In this document: positions 37,175 to 45,191 of the stretch, piece by piece
Layout of the letters: each line of letters starts with the position of its first letter
Numbering within the stretch: position 1 is the first letter of the stretch
Assembly: GCA_023667765.1 (NCBI GenBank)
Contig: JAMOZS010000002.1
Location: forward strand, 70,892-121,912
From: Roseburia sp.
GTDB taxonomy: Bacteria > Bacillota > Clostridia > Lachnospirales > Lachnospiraceae
DNA: 51,021 bases
Reading direction: 5' to 3'
Translations under genes and position numbers: made by a program
The notes under the pieces: model-generated
Database searches by the model: none
Seen by the model: only the letters and a program-made list of their open reading frames with translations
What the model was told of the DNA's origin: nothing

Positions 37175-38089
37175 ATGAAAAAATACAAACGGATATTTGC
37201 TCTTTTACTGGGCGTTCTGGGGACAGGCTGTATCCTTGCCGCCGGAATACTCCTGATACAAAATCATATAACCGACCAGAAGGACGAACGGCTTTTAGAG
37301 GCTCTGCAGAATCAGAACACCTCTCCTGCCTCAGACCCGGAAACTACTCCGGATAACAAGGGAGCCCTCGACGACAAAGCGGACTCGGCCCCCTCTCCCG
37401 AGGCTTCCGAACCGGATACGGTTTCCTCACCGCCCGAGCCTTTCGAAGAGCCTGAAAACGCCGCTCCTCTGCCGGAGCCTGTGGAAAACCCCTATCGCGA
37501 CAGCTTTCTTTCCAACGAGGATATGGCGGGCTGGCTTCAGATACCGGATACCGAAATAGATTATCCGATTATGTGGACTCCGGAGGACGAAAATTATTAT
37601 CTGTACCGCAGCTTTGATAAAAGGGAAAGCAAGAACGGCTGCCTAATTCTGGATACGGACAGCTGCGTGGAGCCCCCGACCACAAACTTAATCATTCACG
37701 GGCACAATATGAAATCGGGCGCCATGTTCGGCAATCTCATGAAATATGAAAAGCCTGAATATTTTGAGGAACATCGGCAAATTATCCTCTATACGCCCCA
37801 ATGCAGGCGCAATTATGAGGTGCTCGCCGTGTTTCGTTCACAGGTTTATAAAAAGACAGACCAGGTATTTAAGTTTTACAAATTCTTTCAGGCCGACACG
37901 CAGGAGGAATTTGATGACTTTTATAATCATATCAAAGAATTATCCCTATACGATACCGGTGTAACCGCTTCCTTCGGGGACCGTTTCATCACTTTGTCCA
38001 CCTGCGCCTATCACACAGACCATGGCCGTTTCGTAGTGGTTGCCAGGGAGACGGACTGCCAGGAGACTTATCTGCCATTCAAGGAATAG
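37175..38089 (+). CDS. Class B sortase
   Basis: Sortases cut a C-terminal sorting signal and join the protein to the cell wall. The 304-residue protein has an N-terminal membrane anchor (7-29), a long Pro/Glu/Ser-rich linker (about 45-105) and a sortase domain. That domain holds the catalytic His in HGHNMKSG (His177), Cys277 in TLSTCAYHTDHGRF, and Arg285. The SNEDMAGWLQIPDTEIDYPI start of the domain is typical of class B. No ribosome site is visible and the -10 box ends 6 nt before the ATG, so the mRNA may be leaderless. The next gene encodes its probable substrate. Confidence 0.9.
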   Translation: MKKYKRIFALLLGVLGTGCILAAGILLIQNHITDQKDERLLEALQNQNTSPASDPETTPDNKGALDDKADSAPSPEASEPDTVSSPPEPFEEPENAAPLPEPVENPYRDSFLSNEDMAGWLQIPDTEIDYPIMWTPEDENYYLYRSFDKRESKNGCLILDTDSCVEPPTTNLIIHGHNMKSGAMFGNLMKYEKPEYFEEHRQIILYTPQCRRNYEVLAVFRSQVYKKTDQVFKFYKFFQADTQEEFDDFYNHIKELSLYDTGVTASFGDRFITLSTCAYHTDHGRFVVVARETDCQETYLPFKE

Positions 38090-38113
38090 GGAATTTTTAA
38101 AGGAGGGAATCAC

Positions 38114-38947
38114 ATGAGAAAAATCAAAAAGTTTGTATCAATGTTTCTTGCGGCGGCGCTGCTGGTACTTCTGCCCGACGCTGCCGCATTTACCGCTTCC
38201 GCCGAGGAGCCGGCCACCTATTACATCCGCTATATAGAAAAGGATGACGCCTGGCGCACCCAAAAGCTCAGCGTGTGGGATGACTCCCGTGAAAATGGGG
38301 GCCTGGACTATGTAACAAATAATATCAAGGCAGGTGACCTGCTGATTATCGAAGGAGACGGCAAAAAGGACCTTCGGCTGGAAATAGGCGTACATCTGAA
38401 CAATCTGACCATTAAAAATGCCGGCTTGGCCGTAATTACCGTGAAAGACGGCATTGATAACTGCTTTGTGCTGAAAAACAGCGTTGCCGCCGTAAACGGC
38501 GATATTACCAACGCTTATGCCTATGACAATGCCCGCTGCAATTTCAATAATAATGTGACTAATCTGTATCTGCAGGGCGAGCCTAAGCTGGAAGCCACTG
38601 TAGTCGTAGCCGGAACCGTTACTTATGCCAAATTCGGCGAAGAGTCTCGTACCATTTATGAATTCTATCAGTTTGAGGCAAACAGCTTTGTAACGGAAAA
38701 CGGCATTATAAGAACCGACGCCAGCAAATACCGCACTTCGGCGCCTGACCAGTCCCCTGCCCCCGCTCCCGCTCCTGCCGCTTCGGATTCCTCCGGGGAT
38801 AGCAGCAGCGCCGCTTCCCATGATACTGCCGACGAATATGATGATGTTCCAAAGACTGGTGAAAGCTCTTTTGTATGGCAGCTATTGTGTATGGGAATCG
38901 CTTGTCTGGGCGGCTGCTTTTTACTGCTGGGCCAAAAAAGATTGTAA
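38114..38947 (+). CDS. Secreted surface protein with VPKTG sorting signal
   Basis: A 277-residue exported protein with a signal peptide cut near residue 30 (after ASA). Its core (about 60-190) has short repeated strands with regular Asn and Val/Ile positions (NNLTIKNAGLAVITV, VNGDITNAYAYDN), suggesting a small beta-helix. An Ala/Pro/Ser-rich linker follows, then the sorting signal VPKTG (245-249), a hydrophobic stretch and a basic end (QKRL). VPKTG is a variant of LPXTG used by clostridial class B sortases, and the gene follows the sortase by 24 nt with a strong AAAGGAGGG. Its ligand is unknown. Confidence 0.82.
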   Translation: MRKIKKFVSMFLAAALLVLLPDAAAFTASAEEPATYYIRYIEKDDAWRTQKLSVWDDSRENGGLDYVTNNIKAGDLLIIEGDGKKDLRLEIGVHLNNLTIKNAGLAVITVKDGIDNCFVLKNSVAAVNGDITNAYAYDNARCNFNNNVTNLYLQGEPKLEATVVVAGTVTYAKFGEESRTIYEFYQFEANSFVTENGIIRTDASKYRTSAPDQSPAPAPAPAASDSSGDSSSAASHDTADEYDDVPKTGESSFVWQLLCMGIACLGGCFLLLGQKRL

Positions 38948-38967
38948 GATAATTGAAAGAGACGGTT

Positions 38968-39020
38968 AAAAAGGAAGGACGCCAATACTCTCAGGCCCCC
39001 TTCCTTTTTCTTTGTTTTTC
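38968..39020. terminator. Bidirectional terminator between the VPKTG protein and GH18 genes
   Basis: AAAAAGGAAGG pairs with CCTTCCTTTTT (ending 39009). There are T-runs on the plus side and T's in the stem on the minus side, between two convergent genes. Confidence 0.8.
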
Positions 39021-39028
39021 TTTATCCT

Positions 39029-40735
39029 TTATAAATTTACATACGCCTGAATCAATTCCCACGCTGCAGGCGTACCAAAACCCAGACGCCACACAGCCAC
39101 TCCGGCAATGTCATTGGTACTCATGACATTCAGCTTCACCCGAATAGACTCCGCATCCTCCAGCCACACACTGTAGGTCTTGGAACCGGAAACCCACTCC
39201 AGATAATTCTGGCAGGTGGTTTCATCCCATACGGGAGCCTCGCTTCGATTTGCCAGGAAATCGGCCGTGTTACTCATAGTCAGGTACTCATCCGTTACAT
39301 CAGTCCCGTCAACCGCCCAGACAATCGTATAAAAGGGCAGCGCATTTACCACCTTCTCCTTCGGCACTTTTTCCAGTGTTTTCGCAATACCCTGAGACAC
39401 AAAGTTAATGCTTGCCACGCTGCCCGGCTCTCCGCAGCCATGCCAATGCTCATCATATCCCATCAGCACGACATAATCTGCCGCCTTTCCCTGCACATCC
39501 AGTCTGTAATATTTGTTTCCCTCATTCGGCATATAATTATCTATGGAAAATACCAGCTGGCGGCCGTGACACTCCACCGACAGTTCCCTCACAAACTGGG
39601 TAAAATGCTCACCGCAATCAGCGCTCAGCCGCTCAAAATCCAAATTCACTCCGTCCAGCCCCAGGCTCTGAGCCGTGTCAACAATTCCCTGCACCAACCT
39701 GCGGCGATTCGTAGTGGAGGACAATACCGCATAGTCGTCCACCGGAGTACCGGTCTCATTTTCAAAATTAAAGTTGTCCCACACGCCCCAGACCTGCAGG
39801 CCCAGCGCATGCGCCCTCTCCACATAGGAGTTCTCTCCGAAATTCCGAAATCCTCCCTGGTCATCATTTAAGCTGAACCAGGTAGGAGCAATCACATTCA
39901 TTCCCTTTGCATTCGCCACCATACTGTCCAAAGTACCGTTGCCCACAATGCCTCCTATGGAGTGCCAGCCCAGACATACCTTTTTGTCCATCAGAAGGCT
40001 TTGATACTCCGGCTCCGTATAATCCGTCACGGGCGTTTCTTTCACAATGCTTTCCCCGTCCATCCTTTTATTTTCCACGTAGCCAATCAGCGAATCAGAC
40101 GTCTTTATTTTACTCCAGGTCTCCATCCGCTCCAGAATTTCCACCGTTTCTCCCTTTGTCAGCTGCCGCAGAACAGGACTTTTAATGCCCCCTTTTAAAC
40201 GCACCTGGGTATCCTTATTGATTTGTGCCGTCTGGGCCTCTCCCCACTGTGTATAAAGCTGCAGATGGTCGCCGAAGTATTCATAAGAAAAATTCGTAAA
40301 GCGTTTCACATAATCCATTGCCAGATAATAGGTCTCATCCTCCAGATAACAGATAATATAAGGAAGCGTTTCATCTCCTTCCCTGTCGGTAAAGCTTTTC
40401 TCACCGACGTTGACCAGGGCAGTTCCCTGCGCATCCGTATAAAGCAGCAGCCCTTCCCCCTTATCCACATAAAATGTATCATTCAGATATTTATGCACAG
40501 CTGCCAGACTCATATAACATACGCCGTCCTTCGCCACAGCCTTTTCTTCTATCATCTCATCCTGCAGAATAATGGCGCATTCCTCTCCTGATACCTGAAA
40601 ATATTCCTGCCTGTCCACGGTTTCCTTACTGTAAGAATATTTCTCCTGAAACCACATGCCTACTGCCACTCCTGCTATCACTAAAATCAATACCATTGGC
40701 ACAATTACTGTCAGTAATTTCTTTTTCATATCCAT
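39029..40735 (-). CDS. GH18 glycosidase with SH3-like domain
   Basis: The 568-residue protein is anchored by an N-terminal membrane helix (about 5-28). Then come a domain like the copper-amine-oxidase N-terminal stalk module (30-155), an SH3-like module (about 176-221) and a GH18 barrel from about 248. The catalytic motif DGVNLDFE ends at Glu368. GH18 members with this layout (YaaH/YdhD type) cleave N-acetylglucosamine-containing polymers such as peptidoglycan. The ATG at 40735 is chosen for its GGGAAAGG 5 nt upstream. It stands alone, ending at a bidirectional terminator. Confidence 0.87.
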   Translation of the reverse strand: MDMKKKLLTVIVPMVLILVIAGVAVGMWFQEKYSYSKETVDRQEYFQVSGEECAIILQDEMIEEKAVAKDGVCYMSLAAVHKYLNDTFYVDKGEGLLLYTDAQGTALVNVGEKSFTDREGDETLPYIICYLEDETYYLAMDYVKRFTNFSYEYFGDHLQLYTQWGEAQTAQINKDTQVRLKGGIKSPVLRQLTKGETVEILERMETWSKIKTSDSLIGYVENKRMDGESIVKETPVTDYTEPEYQSLLMDKKVCLGWHSIGGIVGNGTLDSMVANAKGMNVIAPTWFSLNDDQGGFRNFGENSYVERAHALGLQVWGVWDNFNFENETGTPVDDYAVLSSTTNRRRLVQGIVDTAQSLGLDGVNLDFERLSADCGEHFTQFVRELSVECHGRQLVFSIDNYMPNEGNKYYRLDVQGKAADYVVLMGYDEHWHGCGEPGSVASINFVSQGIAKTLEKVPKEKVVNALPFYTIVWAVDGTDVTDEYLTMSNTADFLANRSEAPVWDETTCQNYLEWVSGSKTYSVWLEDAESIRVKLNVMSTNDIAGVAVWRLGFGTPAAWELIQAYVNL

Positions 40736-40752
40736 CGATACCTTTCCCATGT

Positions 40753-40795
40753 AAATGTAACCGTCCAGCCCATACACAGACCGGACAGTTACATT
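40753..40795. other. Hairpin upstream of the GH18 gene
   Basis: ATGTAAC-C-GTCC pairs with GGAC-A-GTTACAT, an 11-bp interrupted stem just upstream of the GH18 ribosome site. It may be in the mRNA leader or end the upstream 70-residue gene, although no T-run follows on the minus strand. Confidence 0.4.
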
Positions 40796-40936
40796 TTAGC
40801 ACACTGATTCGATAACGTCATTACTAATTTTGACATTTTTCTGCCAATTCATAGCCGTTCACCGTTTTATCCAGCATTTATCAGCGTTATTTTCCAGCAA
40901 ACGTCAATCTCTACGGTGAGGCGGCATTGACAATTG

Positions 40937-41149
40937 TTACATTGGATTTATCCGGTCAAAACGCACTTCTGTTATCTTGCCCGTATCGCCCAGAATATAA
41001 TCCGCCATGTAGATACTTTCTTCCTCTACTGCCTTTGTCAAAGCTTTTTGAGGAAGCATGAGCTCATTGTCCACATAAAATTTGGCACCCTGCCTGCTCA
41101 ACTGCTCGTAAAAGGCCAGAAGCTCGTTATCCATGCCTTCGTTCCACAT
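40937..41149 (-). CDS. Small acidic protein of unknown function
   Basis: A 70-residue protein starting MWNEGMDNELLAFYEQLSRQ, with no Cys, no membrane segment and no motif that I recognise. AGGAGG lies 8 nt upstream of the ATG, which is the main reason to believe it is translated. It is 200 nt upstream of the GH18 gene on the same strand. Confidence 0.55.
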   Translation of the reverse strand: MWNEGMDNELLAFYEQLSRQGAKFYVDNELMLPQKALTKAVEEESIYMADYILGDTGKITEVRFDRINPM

Positions 41150-41753
41150 GATATCTTCCTCCTATGTCCGGATTTCCAGTCCAAAAGGAACCGTGATATA
41201 TTAATGTCGGAAATCCGTTTTTATATTGCGTAACGCTTCAGAACTGCATAAGCAGACGCTCGTGATATCATTGGCACAACTGTGCGGCTCTGAAACATGA
41301 TAAATAAATGCTCCCGGCGGTACTGTTGAATAAAATGAATTATAAGGGTGAAAATGTTAGTTGAATCACTACGATTACCGTTGATGACAAGCATGTTTTG
41401 ATTTGCTTGCAAGACATCTAATTTTATATGTCAATAGGTATAACTTTGCCATATAATATGATATAATAGATTTAGTTATAATAGTAGGATAGGCGAAGCG
41501 AAATGCTTCGGTTATAAATTCAACTGAATCTCAAGACTACCTGCCTCCCTTCCGTACATGAGTACCGGGAGCACTTATAAGGTAGATTATAACAAATAGC
41601 GAGGGATTTGGCAAGTGTTACCTGCAAATTTATAAAAAATTATTAAACTTAAGCTTCCCTCTATTGACTAAAAACATGGGAAAGTATAAGATACATGTAA
41701 CCTTATCCATTACTTTGCACTTTAGATTTAAATGCAGAAAGGAAGGCGATTTT
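41150..41753. other. 604-bp AT-rich intergenic region with a structured segment
   Basis: No gene is supported here. A run of AT-rich sequence with three TATAAT hexamers (41452, 41462, 41477), none with a convincing -35, precedes a GAAGC-GAAAT-GCTTC hairpin (about 41494-41510). A larger fold follows: CTACCT/AGGTAG as outer stem (about 41537-41585), TCCC/GGGA inside it, and GTAC-ATGA-GTAC at the tip. It lies upstream of mecA on the plus strand, so it could be a leader RNA or a small RNA. Confidence 0.35.
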
Positions 41754-42458
41754 ATGAAAATAGAAAAAGTGAATGACAATCAAATCCGCTGCACCCTCAC
41801 CAGGGAGGATTTGGCAAGTCGTGAATTAAAGCTCAGCGAACTGGCCTACGGTACGGAAAAAGCCAAAAACCTGTTTCGTGATATGATGCAACAGGCCAAT
41901 TTTGAATTTGGTTTCGAAGCTGAGGATATTCCCCTTATGATAGAAGCAATTCCCCTGAACGCAGAGTGTATTGTACTCATTATTACAAAGGTGGAGGACC
42001 CTGAAGAGTTGGATACACGCTTTTCCCGTTTCGCTCCCTCCGGAGACGAAGAGGAAGATTACGAGGATTACGATTCCGAGGATAATGATTCAAAGGAAAT
42101 CACAGATTTGTTTCACAGGATACAGGATGCCAAAAAGACTGCCGAAGATACCGCTCCCAAACCGGCCGCCGTACGCGTCTTCCGCTTCCCCACGCTTCAG
42201 GCAATTATGAATGCCGCTGTTCTTGTAAAGGAGCGATATCAGGGAAGCAACACGCTCTACAAGGATGAAACCGGGGATGCTTATCTTCTGGTGCTGACGC
42301 CGGGGGAAGGTTCTCCCGAGGACTATGACAGAACCTGTAATATCCTGTCGGAATACGGAACACTCAAGCGTATGTCCTCACTGGGGAAAAGCTATTTTGA
42401 GGAGCATTATGAGCCGCTGATTGCAGACAATGCCCTTCAGTCCTTAAGCCAAATTTAA
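41754..42458 (+). CDS. mecA: MecA-family adaptor protein
   Basis: MecA-type adaptors bring substrates to ClpC-ClpP; in Bacillus they control competence and sporulation. The 234-residue protein begins MKIEKVNDNQIRCTLTREDL, then a hydrophobic patch and an acidic linker (about residues 95-125, many Asp and Glu). The C-terminal domain (from PAAVRVFRF) is the part that binds ClpC in studied members. AGGAAGG lies 8 nt upstream of the ATG at 41754; the longer frame upstream is rejected. It is monocistronic with a strong terminator. Confidence 0.87.
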   Translation: MKIEKVNDNQIRCTLTREDLASRELKLSELAYGTEKAKNLFRDMMQQANFEFGFEAEDIPLMIEAIPLNAECIVLIITKVEDPEELDTRFSRFAPSGDEEEDYEDYDSEDNDSKEITDLFHRIQDAKKTAEDTAPKPAAVRVFRFPTLQAIMNAAVLVKERYQGSNTLYKDETGDAYLLVLTPGEGSPEDYDRTCNILSEYGTLKRMSSLGKSYFEEHYEPLIADNALQSLSQI

Positions 42459-42468
42459 TCTGTCAGAA

Positions 42469-42503
42469 CTGCAAAAAGGCCCCTTCAAGGGGTCTTTTTG
42501 CAG
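42469..42503. terminator. Terminator downstream of mecA
   Basis: CTGCAAAAAGGCCCC and GGGGTCTTTTTGCAG form a long hairpin with a TTCAA loop. The A- and T-runs are inside the stem, so it can serve both strands. Confidence 0.85.
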
Positions 42504-42504
42504 A

Positions 42505-42531
42505 AAACGCTTTAATTAATCAGCGTTTCCC
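42505..42531. repeat. Left copy of palindromic repeat
   Basis: AAACGC then TTAATCAGCGTTTCCC (42516-42531). This 16-bp part is identical to 50348-50363, on the far side of the accessory region. AAACGCT and AGCGTTT can pair. Confidence 0.6.
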
Positions 42532-42534
42532 TAA

Positions 42535-42726
42535 TTATATTGCCTCGATTGCAGCCATCAACTCATCAATATCAATCCCGTGTACCATGGCAGCCTCCTC
42601 TAAGGACTCTCCCTGGGCGGAAGGACACCCCAGACAATGCATACCCGCCTCCAAAAGTACCGGCGCCACATCAGGGTTTGCCCTTAAAATCTCACCAATT
42701 GTCATATCTCTGGTAATTTCAGCCAT
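42535..42726 (-). CDS. DUF1858 small protein
   Basis: This 63-residue protein matches the DUF1858 group: [41 protein letters not shown]. The Cys-x2-Cys pair (CLGC) and helical layout are its hallmarks; such proteins resemble parts of hybrid cluster or thiol-redox proteins, with no known reaction. AAAGGAG precedes the ATG by about 10 nt, and a good promoter is upstream. Confidence 0.85.
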   Translation of the reverse strand: MAEITRDMTIGEILRANPDVAPVLLEAGMHCLGCPSAQGESLEEAAMVHGIDIDELMAAIEAI

Positions 42727-42765
42727 TATAAAAGTTCTCCTTTCCTACTACTTGTCTTTTCTTAC

Positions 42766-42794
42766 AGTATAGTACTTTTCCCAAAATCTGACAA
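42766..42794 (-). promoter_or_regulatory. Promoter of the DUF1858 gene
   Basis: On the minus strand TTGTCA (42789-42794) and TATACT (42766-42771) with a 17-nt spacer. Confidence 0.75.
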
Positions 42795-43201
42795 GCTATT
42801 CAAGGCTTAAGTTTCTATGACTATGCCTAAAGAGCTGTGGCCCTTTCCGTTACGGCGAAGGCGACGCAGCTTCCAACCTTCATAAGGGTGCTTCAAATTC
42901 TTCTCAATTGGTATAAAGCCTAAATTCATTTTTTACAAAAATACGCTTTCTTAATTTCTCCGAAAATGCAGTTCACCCAGTCGTGATAAACTGGAACACG
43001 AATGGTACATGAACTTTAAAAGCCGATATAATCAGCATTAACCCTTTATGTGAGAGATTACATAGAGGGTTATTTTTATGCCTTAAAACTGCCAGTAAGG
43101 AGCATTATACCATATATATTTTTCGGGCGACCTATTTATGGATTTTCAAAAGCGATTCTTAGTTACAAACCCCACCCTCTTTATATGTGCGATTAATCTT
43201 C
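42795..43201. other. Intergenic stretch with gene remnants at the left end of the accessory region
   Basis: On the minus strand a 40-codon frame (42807-42929) starts MNLGFIPIEKNLKHPYEG but has no ribosome site. On the plus strand a 28-codon open tail (42955-43041, ending KLEHEWYMNFKSRYNQH) stops exactly at a terminator hairpin, as if it were the end of a deleted gene. Both are too short to name. Confidence 0.3.
43040..43077 (+). terminator. Terminator without an intact upstream gene
   Basis: AACCCTTTATGT (43040-43051) pairs with ACATAGAGGGTT (43060-43071), followed by ATTTTTA. No intact plus-strand gene precedes it. Confidence 0.7.
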
Positions 43202-43239
43202 ACGACTTTAGAGCCAGTCGTTAAACAGGCTCTTTTTTG
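43202..43239 (+). promoter_or_regulatory. Attenuator-like overlapping hairpins
   Basis: A terminator AGAGCC/GGCTCT (43210-43215 with 43228-43233) followed by five T's overlaps an alternative stem ACGACT/AGTCGT (43202-43207 with 43216-43221). The second arm of that stem lies in the terminator loop. The two cannot form as simple nested hairpins, which is the classical layout of attenuation ahead of the J-domain gene. Confidence 0.5.
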
Positions 43240-43275
43240 TTGCCTAAAAATCAAAGCAAAGACGAAAGGAGCAAC

Positions 43276-43306
43276 CATAAATAAACTATGACAGAGTTTA
43301 TTTATG
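43276..43306 (+). repeat. 12-bp perfect inverted repeat in the leader of the J-domain gene
   Basis: CATAAATAAACT and AGTTTATTTATG with the loop ATGACAG. The ATG in the loop opens a 16-codon frame (43288-43338, MTEFIYECPRKPNERS) whose end overlaps the ribosome site of the J-domain gene. Confidence 0.55.
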
Positions 43307-43343
43307 AATGTCCACGGAAACCAAATGAAAGGAGTTAAATAAG

Positions 43344-43826
43344 ATGAAATGGTTTGACAGGAGCAAGTTACACACAATAGCAGAGTTGAAAAGTGCCTAC
43401 AAGGAGTTGCTGAAAATCCACCACCCAGACAACGGCGGTCAGGTATCAGATATGCAGGAAATCAATGCCGAGTATGATACGCTATTTTCGATTTTAAGCA
43501 AGAAAAACGAGCCGGACGGAGAAAGTACCACCCAAGATAACAAAGCCAAGAATGAAGCGTTTAAGGCAGTCTTAAACCAGATTATCGGCTACAGCATGGA
43601 GATTGAGTTAATCGGCTGTTTGATATGGTGCTTTAACTGTTGCGCCTATAAGGACAGGCTGAAAGAATTAGGGTTTAAGTTTGCCCCGAAGAAAAAGGCG
43701 TGGACGTGGCATTTTGGGGACTATTCACGTTATCACAGGGGAGAAACGCCCATTGATGATATAAGAGCCAAATACGGCTCACAGAAAGTCACAGGACAGT
43801 ATAAACAGCAGTATTCATTAGATTAG
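43344..43826 (+). CDS. J-domain protein of mobile-element type
   Basis: A 160-residue protein with an N-terminal J-domain (residues 1-50): helix II AELKSAYKELLKIHHPDNGG contains the His-Pro-Asp loop needed to stimulate Hsp70 ATPase. The C-terminal part has CLIWCFNCCAYKDRLKELGFKFAPKKKAWTWHF, in which Cys residues and Trp stand out. It lacks the Gly-rich and zinc domains of true DnaJ. Proteins of this kind are common in conjugative elements of clostridia. AAAGGAG lies about 10 nt upstream. It heads a run of small genes of the same origin. Confidence 0.8.
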   Translation: MKWFDRSKLHTIAELKSAYKELLKIHHPDNGGQVSDMQEINAEYDTLFSILSKKNEPDGESTTQDNKAKNEAFKAVLNQIIGYSMEIELIGCLIWCFNCCAYKDRLKELGFKFAPKKKAWTWHFGDYSRYHRGETPIDDIRAKYGSQKVTGQYKQQYSLD

Positions 43827-43844
43827 AAAGGACGGTGTTATGTT

Positions 43845-44039
43845 ATGTGTTATTTTCAAGGCCAGCCAGTAGGCGAATTTTGCTCCTGCTGTCGGAATTG
43901 TACGGATTATTTTTCGACGTGCGCCCCTGTTGTTTCATACGGCGGCTATGTATGTGCAGAATGTGATTTCAGTTTTTGCGACTACTGCCCTGCCTATGCC
44001 GAGTGTGAATTGTTATGGGGAAAGGCGGTGGGCTTATGA
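43845..44039 (+). CDS. Small cysteine-rich protein
   Basis: A 64-residue protein with eleven Cys residues (CSCCRNC, CAEC, CDYCPAYAEC), suggesting one or two zinc sites. Ribosome site GGACGG is rather far upstream. It starts 18 nt after the J-domain gene, and its end overlaps the next start by 4 bases, so it belongs to the same element operon. Function unknown. Confidence 0.6.
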   Translation: MCYFQGQPVGEFCSCCRNCTDYFSTCAPVVSYGGYVCAECDFSFCDYCPAYAECELLWGKAVGL

Positions 44040-44323
44040 AACTGATGAATTATGACGCAAGGACACTGATTTATCAGAATGTCCGTGCTGATACACAGGA
44101 AACAGGGGAAAAACCGCAGACTTACACCAAAAGACAGCATGATATCCTCTGCCGACTGATACAGCAGAAAAGAATCACACGACAGTTTTTCAGTTTCATG
44201 TTGGAAAACTTATTTGACGGAATAACAGACTGGAAACAGCTAAACCACGAACAGATATACGAGTTAATCCATGTTTTGACATTTTGGAACTACCAGACCG
44301 AGAAAGAGAGGACAAACGCATGA
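44036..44323 (+). CDS. Small helical protein of mobile-element type
   Basis: A 95-residue protein from the ATG at 44036 (MKLMNYDARTLIYQNV), with a helical C-terminus including QFFSFMLENLFDGITDW. No family known to me. It overlaps both neighbours by 4 bases (ATGA arrangements), a coupled operon. A start at 44015 adds a Gly-rich stretch and is less likely. Confidence 0.6.
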   Translation: MKLMNYDARTLIYQNVRADTQETGEKPQTYTKRQHDILCRLIQQKRITRQFFSFMLENLFDGITDWKQLNHEQIYELIHVLTFWNYQTEKERTNA

Positions 44324-44562
44324 GTGAACTGTTAAAAATCTATGAGAATGTAATCAGGCATGAGAGCAAAGCCGCCAACATGAAAAGACGTGTCACGGAG
44401 GAAATACTACAACTTTCCGAGCCATACAAGGAACAGTTAAGCAGTTAGGAACTGGAAAGACTACAGGATATCATGTTTTCGGTTGCCCTGACCGCAGAGC
44501 ATGAGGGATTCCAGTTAGGCGTAAGATACTTTGCAAAATTGATTATTGAATGTTTATCATAA
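44320..44562 (+). pseudogene. Small mobile-element gene interrupted by an in-frame amber codon
   Basis: From the ATG at 44320 the frame reads MSELLKIYENVIRHESKAA to a TAG at 44446-44448 (codon 43). It then continues open in the same frame (ELERLQDIMFSVALTAEH) to a TAA at 44560-44562. The 80-residue continuous product has uniform character across the stop, and resembles small helical proteins in conjugative elements. A point mutation, a sequencing error or true readthrough would all explain it. Confidence 0.65.
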
Positions 44563-44633
44563 GAACTATGGCATTATCAGGACAGTTATGATAATATATC
44601 CTTAAACAAATCGGAAGTTGGTGGTGAGATTAT

Positions 44634-45191
44634 ATGATAACTGCATTAACAACTGATAGACTTATACTGCGTGAATATAATGATGCAGATATAAATGATT
44701 ATTTCAGATTAAAAAGCGATAAAGAGACAATGTACTATTTACAAGATATACAATTATTTTCACAAGAAGAAGCTAATGTGGATTTTGCAAATATACTAGC
44801 TGACATGAAGTGTGAAGATAGAAAGTTTTATTTCTTTCACGTCGAATTGAAAGAAACGCATGAACAAGTTGGTAGTGTTGGTTATACAGTGGTTGATAAT
44901 ACTCCTATAGGAAAGATAGTTCATGCAGGCTATTTTATTTATCCCAAATTTTGGAGCAAAGGATATGTTACAGAAGCCTTTAAGAAAGTGTTAGAATATG
45001 CCTTTACTGAAAATGATGTTTATAGAGTAACAACTGGATGTTTGGCTGAAAATATTGGCTCTGAAAAGGTAATGATAAAATGTGGACTTATAAAAGAAGC
45101 AGAGCATCTTGATTGGGAATGGCATGATGGTAAAATGAAAACCAGGTTAGAATATCGATTGTTAAAGAACGAATGGCAAGGTCAACTATGA
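44634..45191 (+). CDS. GNAT acetyltransferase, RimJ-like
   Basis: GNAT enzymes move acetyl from acetyl-CoA to amines. In 185 residues the RimJ/RimL-type fold is clear: TDRLILREYNDADINDYF at the start, the beta-4 strand GSVGYTVV, and the CoA loop FWSKGYVTEAFKKVLEYAF, then LAENIGSEKVMIKCGL. Target unknown: ribosomal protein, drug or small amine. Base use is distinctly AT-rich compared with both the core genes and the small ORFs before it, suggesting separate acquisition. Confidence 0.85.
   Translation: MITALTTDRLILREYNDADINDYFRLKSDKETMYYLQDIQLFSQEEANVDFANILADMKCEDRKFYFFHVELKETHEQVGSVGYTVVDNTPIGKIVHAGYFIYPKFWSKGYVTEAFKKVLEYAFTENDVYRVTTGCLAENIGSEKVMIKCGLIKEAEHLDWEWHDGKMKTRLEYRLLKNEWQGQL

Noticed and set aside
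41221-41412. 63-codon minus-strand frame in the gap before mecA
   Set aside because: No ribosome site and AT-rich random character; not supported as a gene.
43159-43377. 72-codon minus-strand frame
   Set aside because: It spans the attenuator and the J-domain start; hydrophobic composition comes from reading the terminator T-runs.
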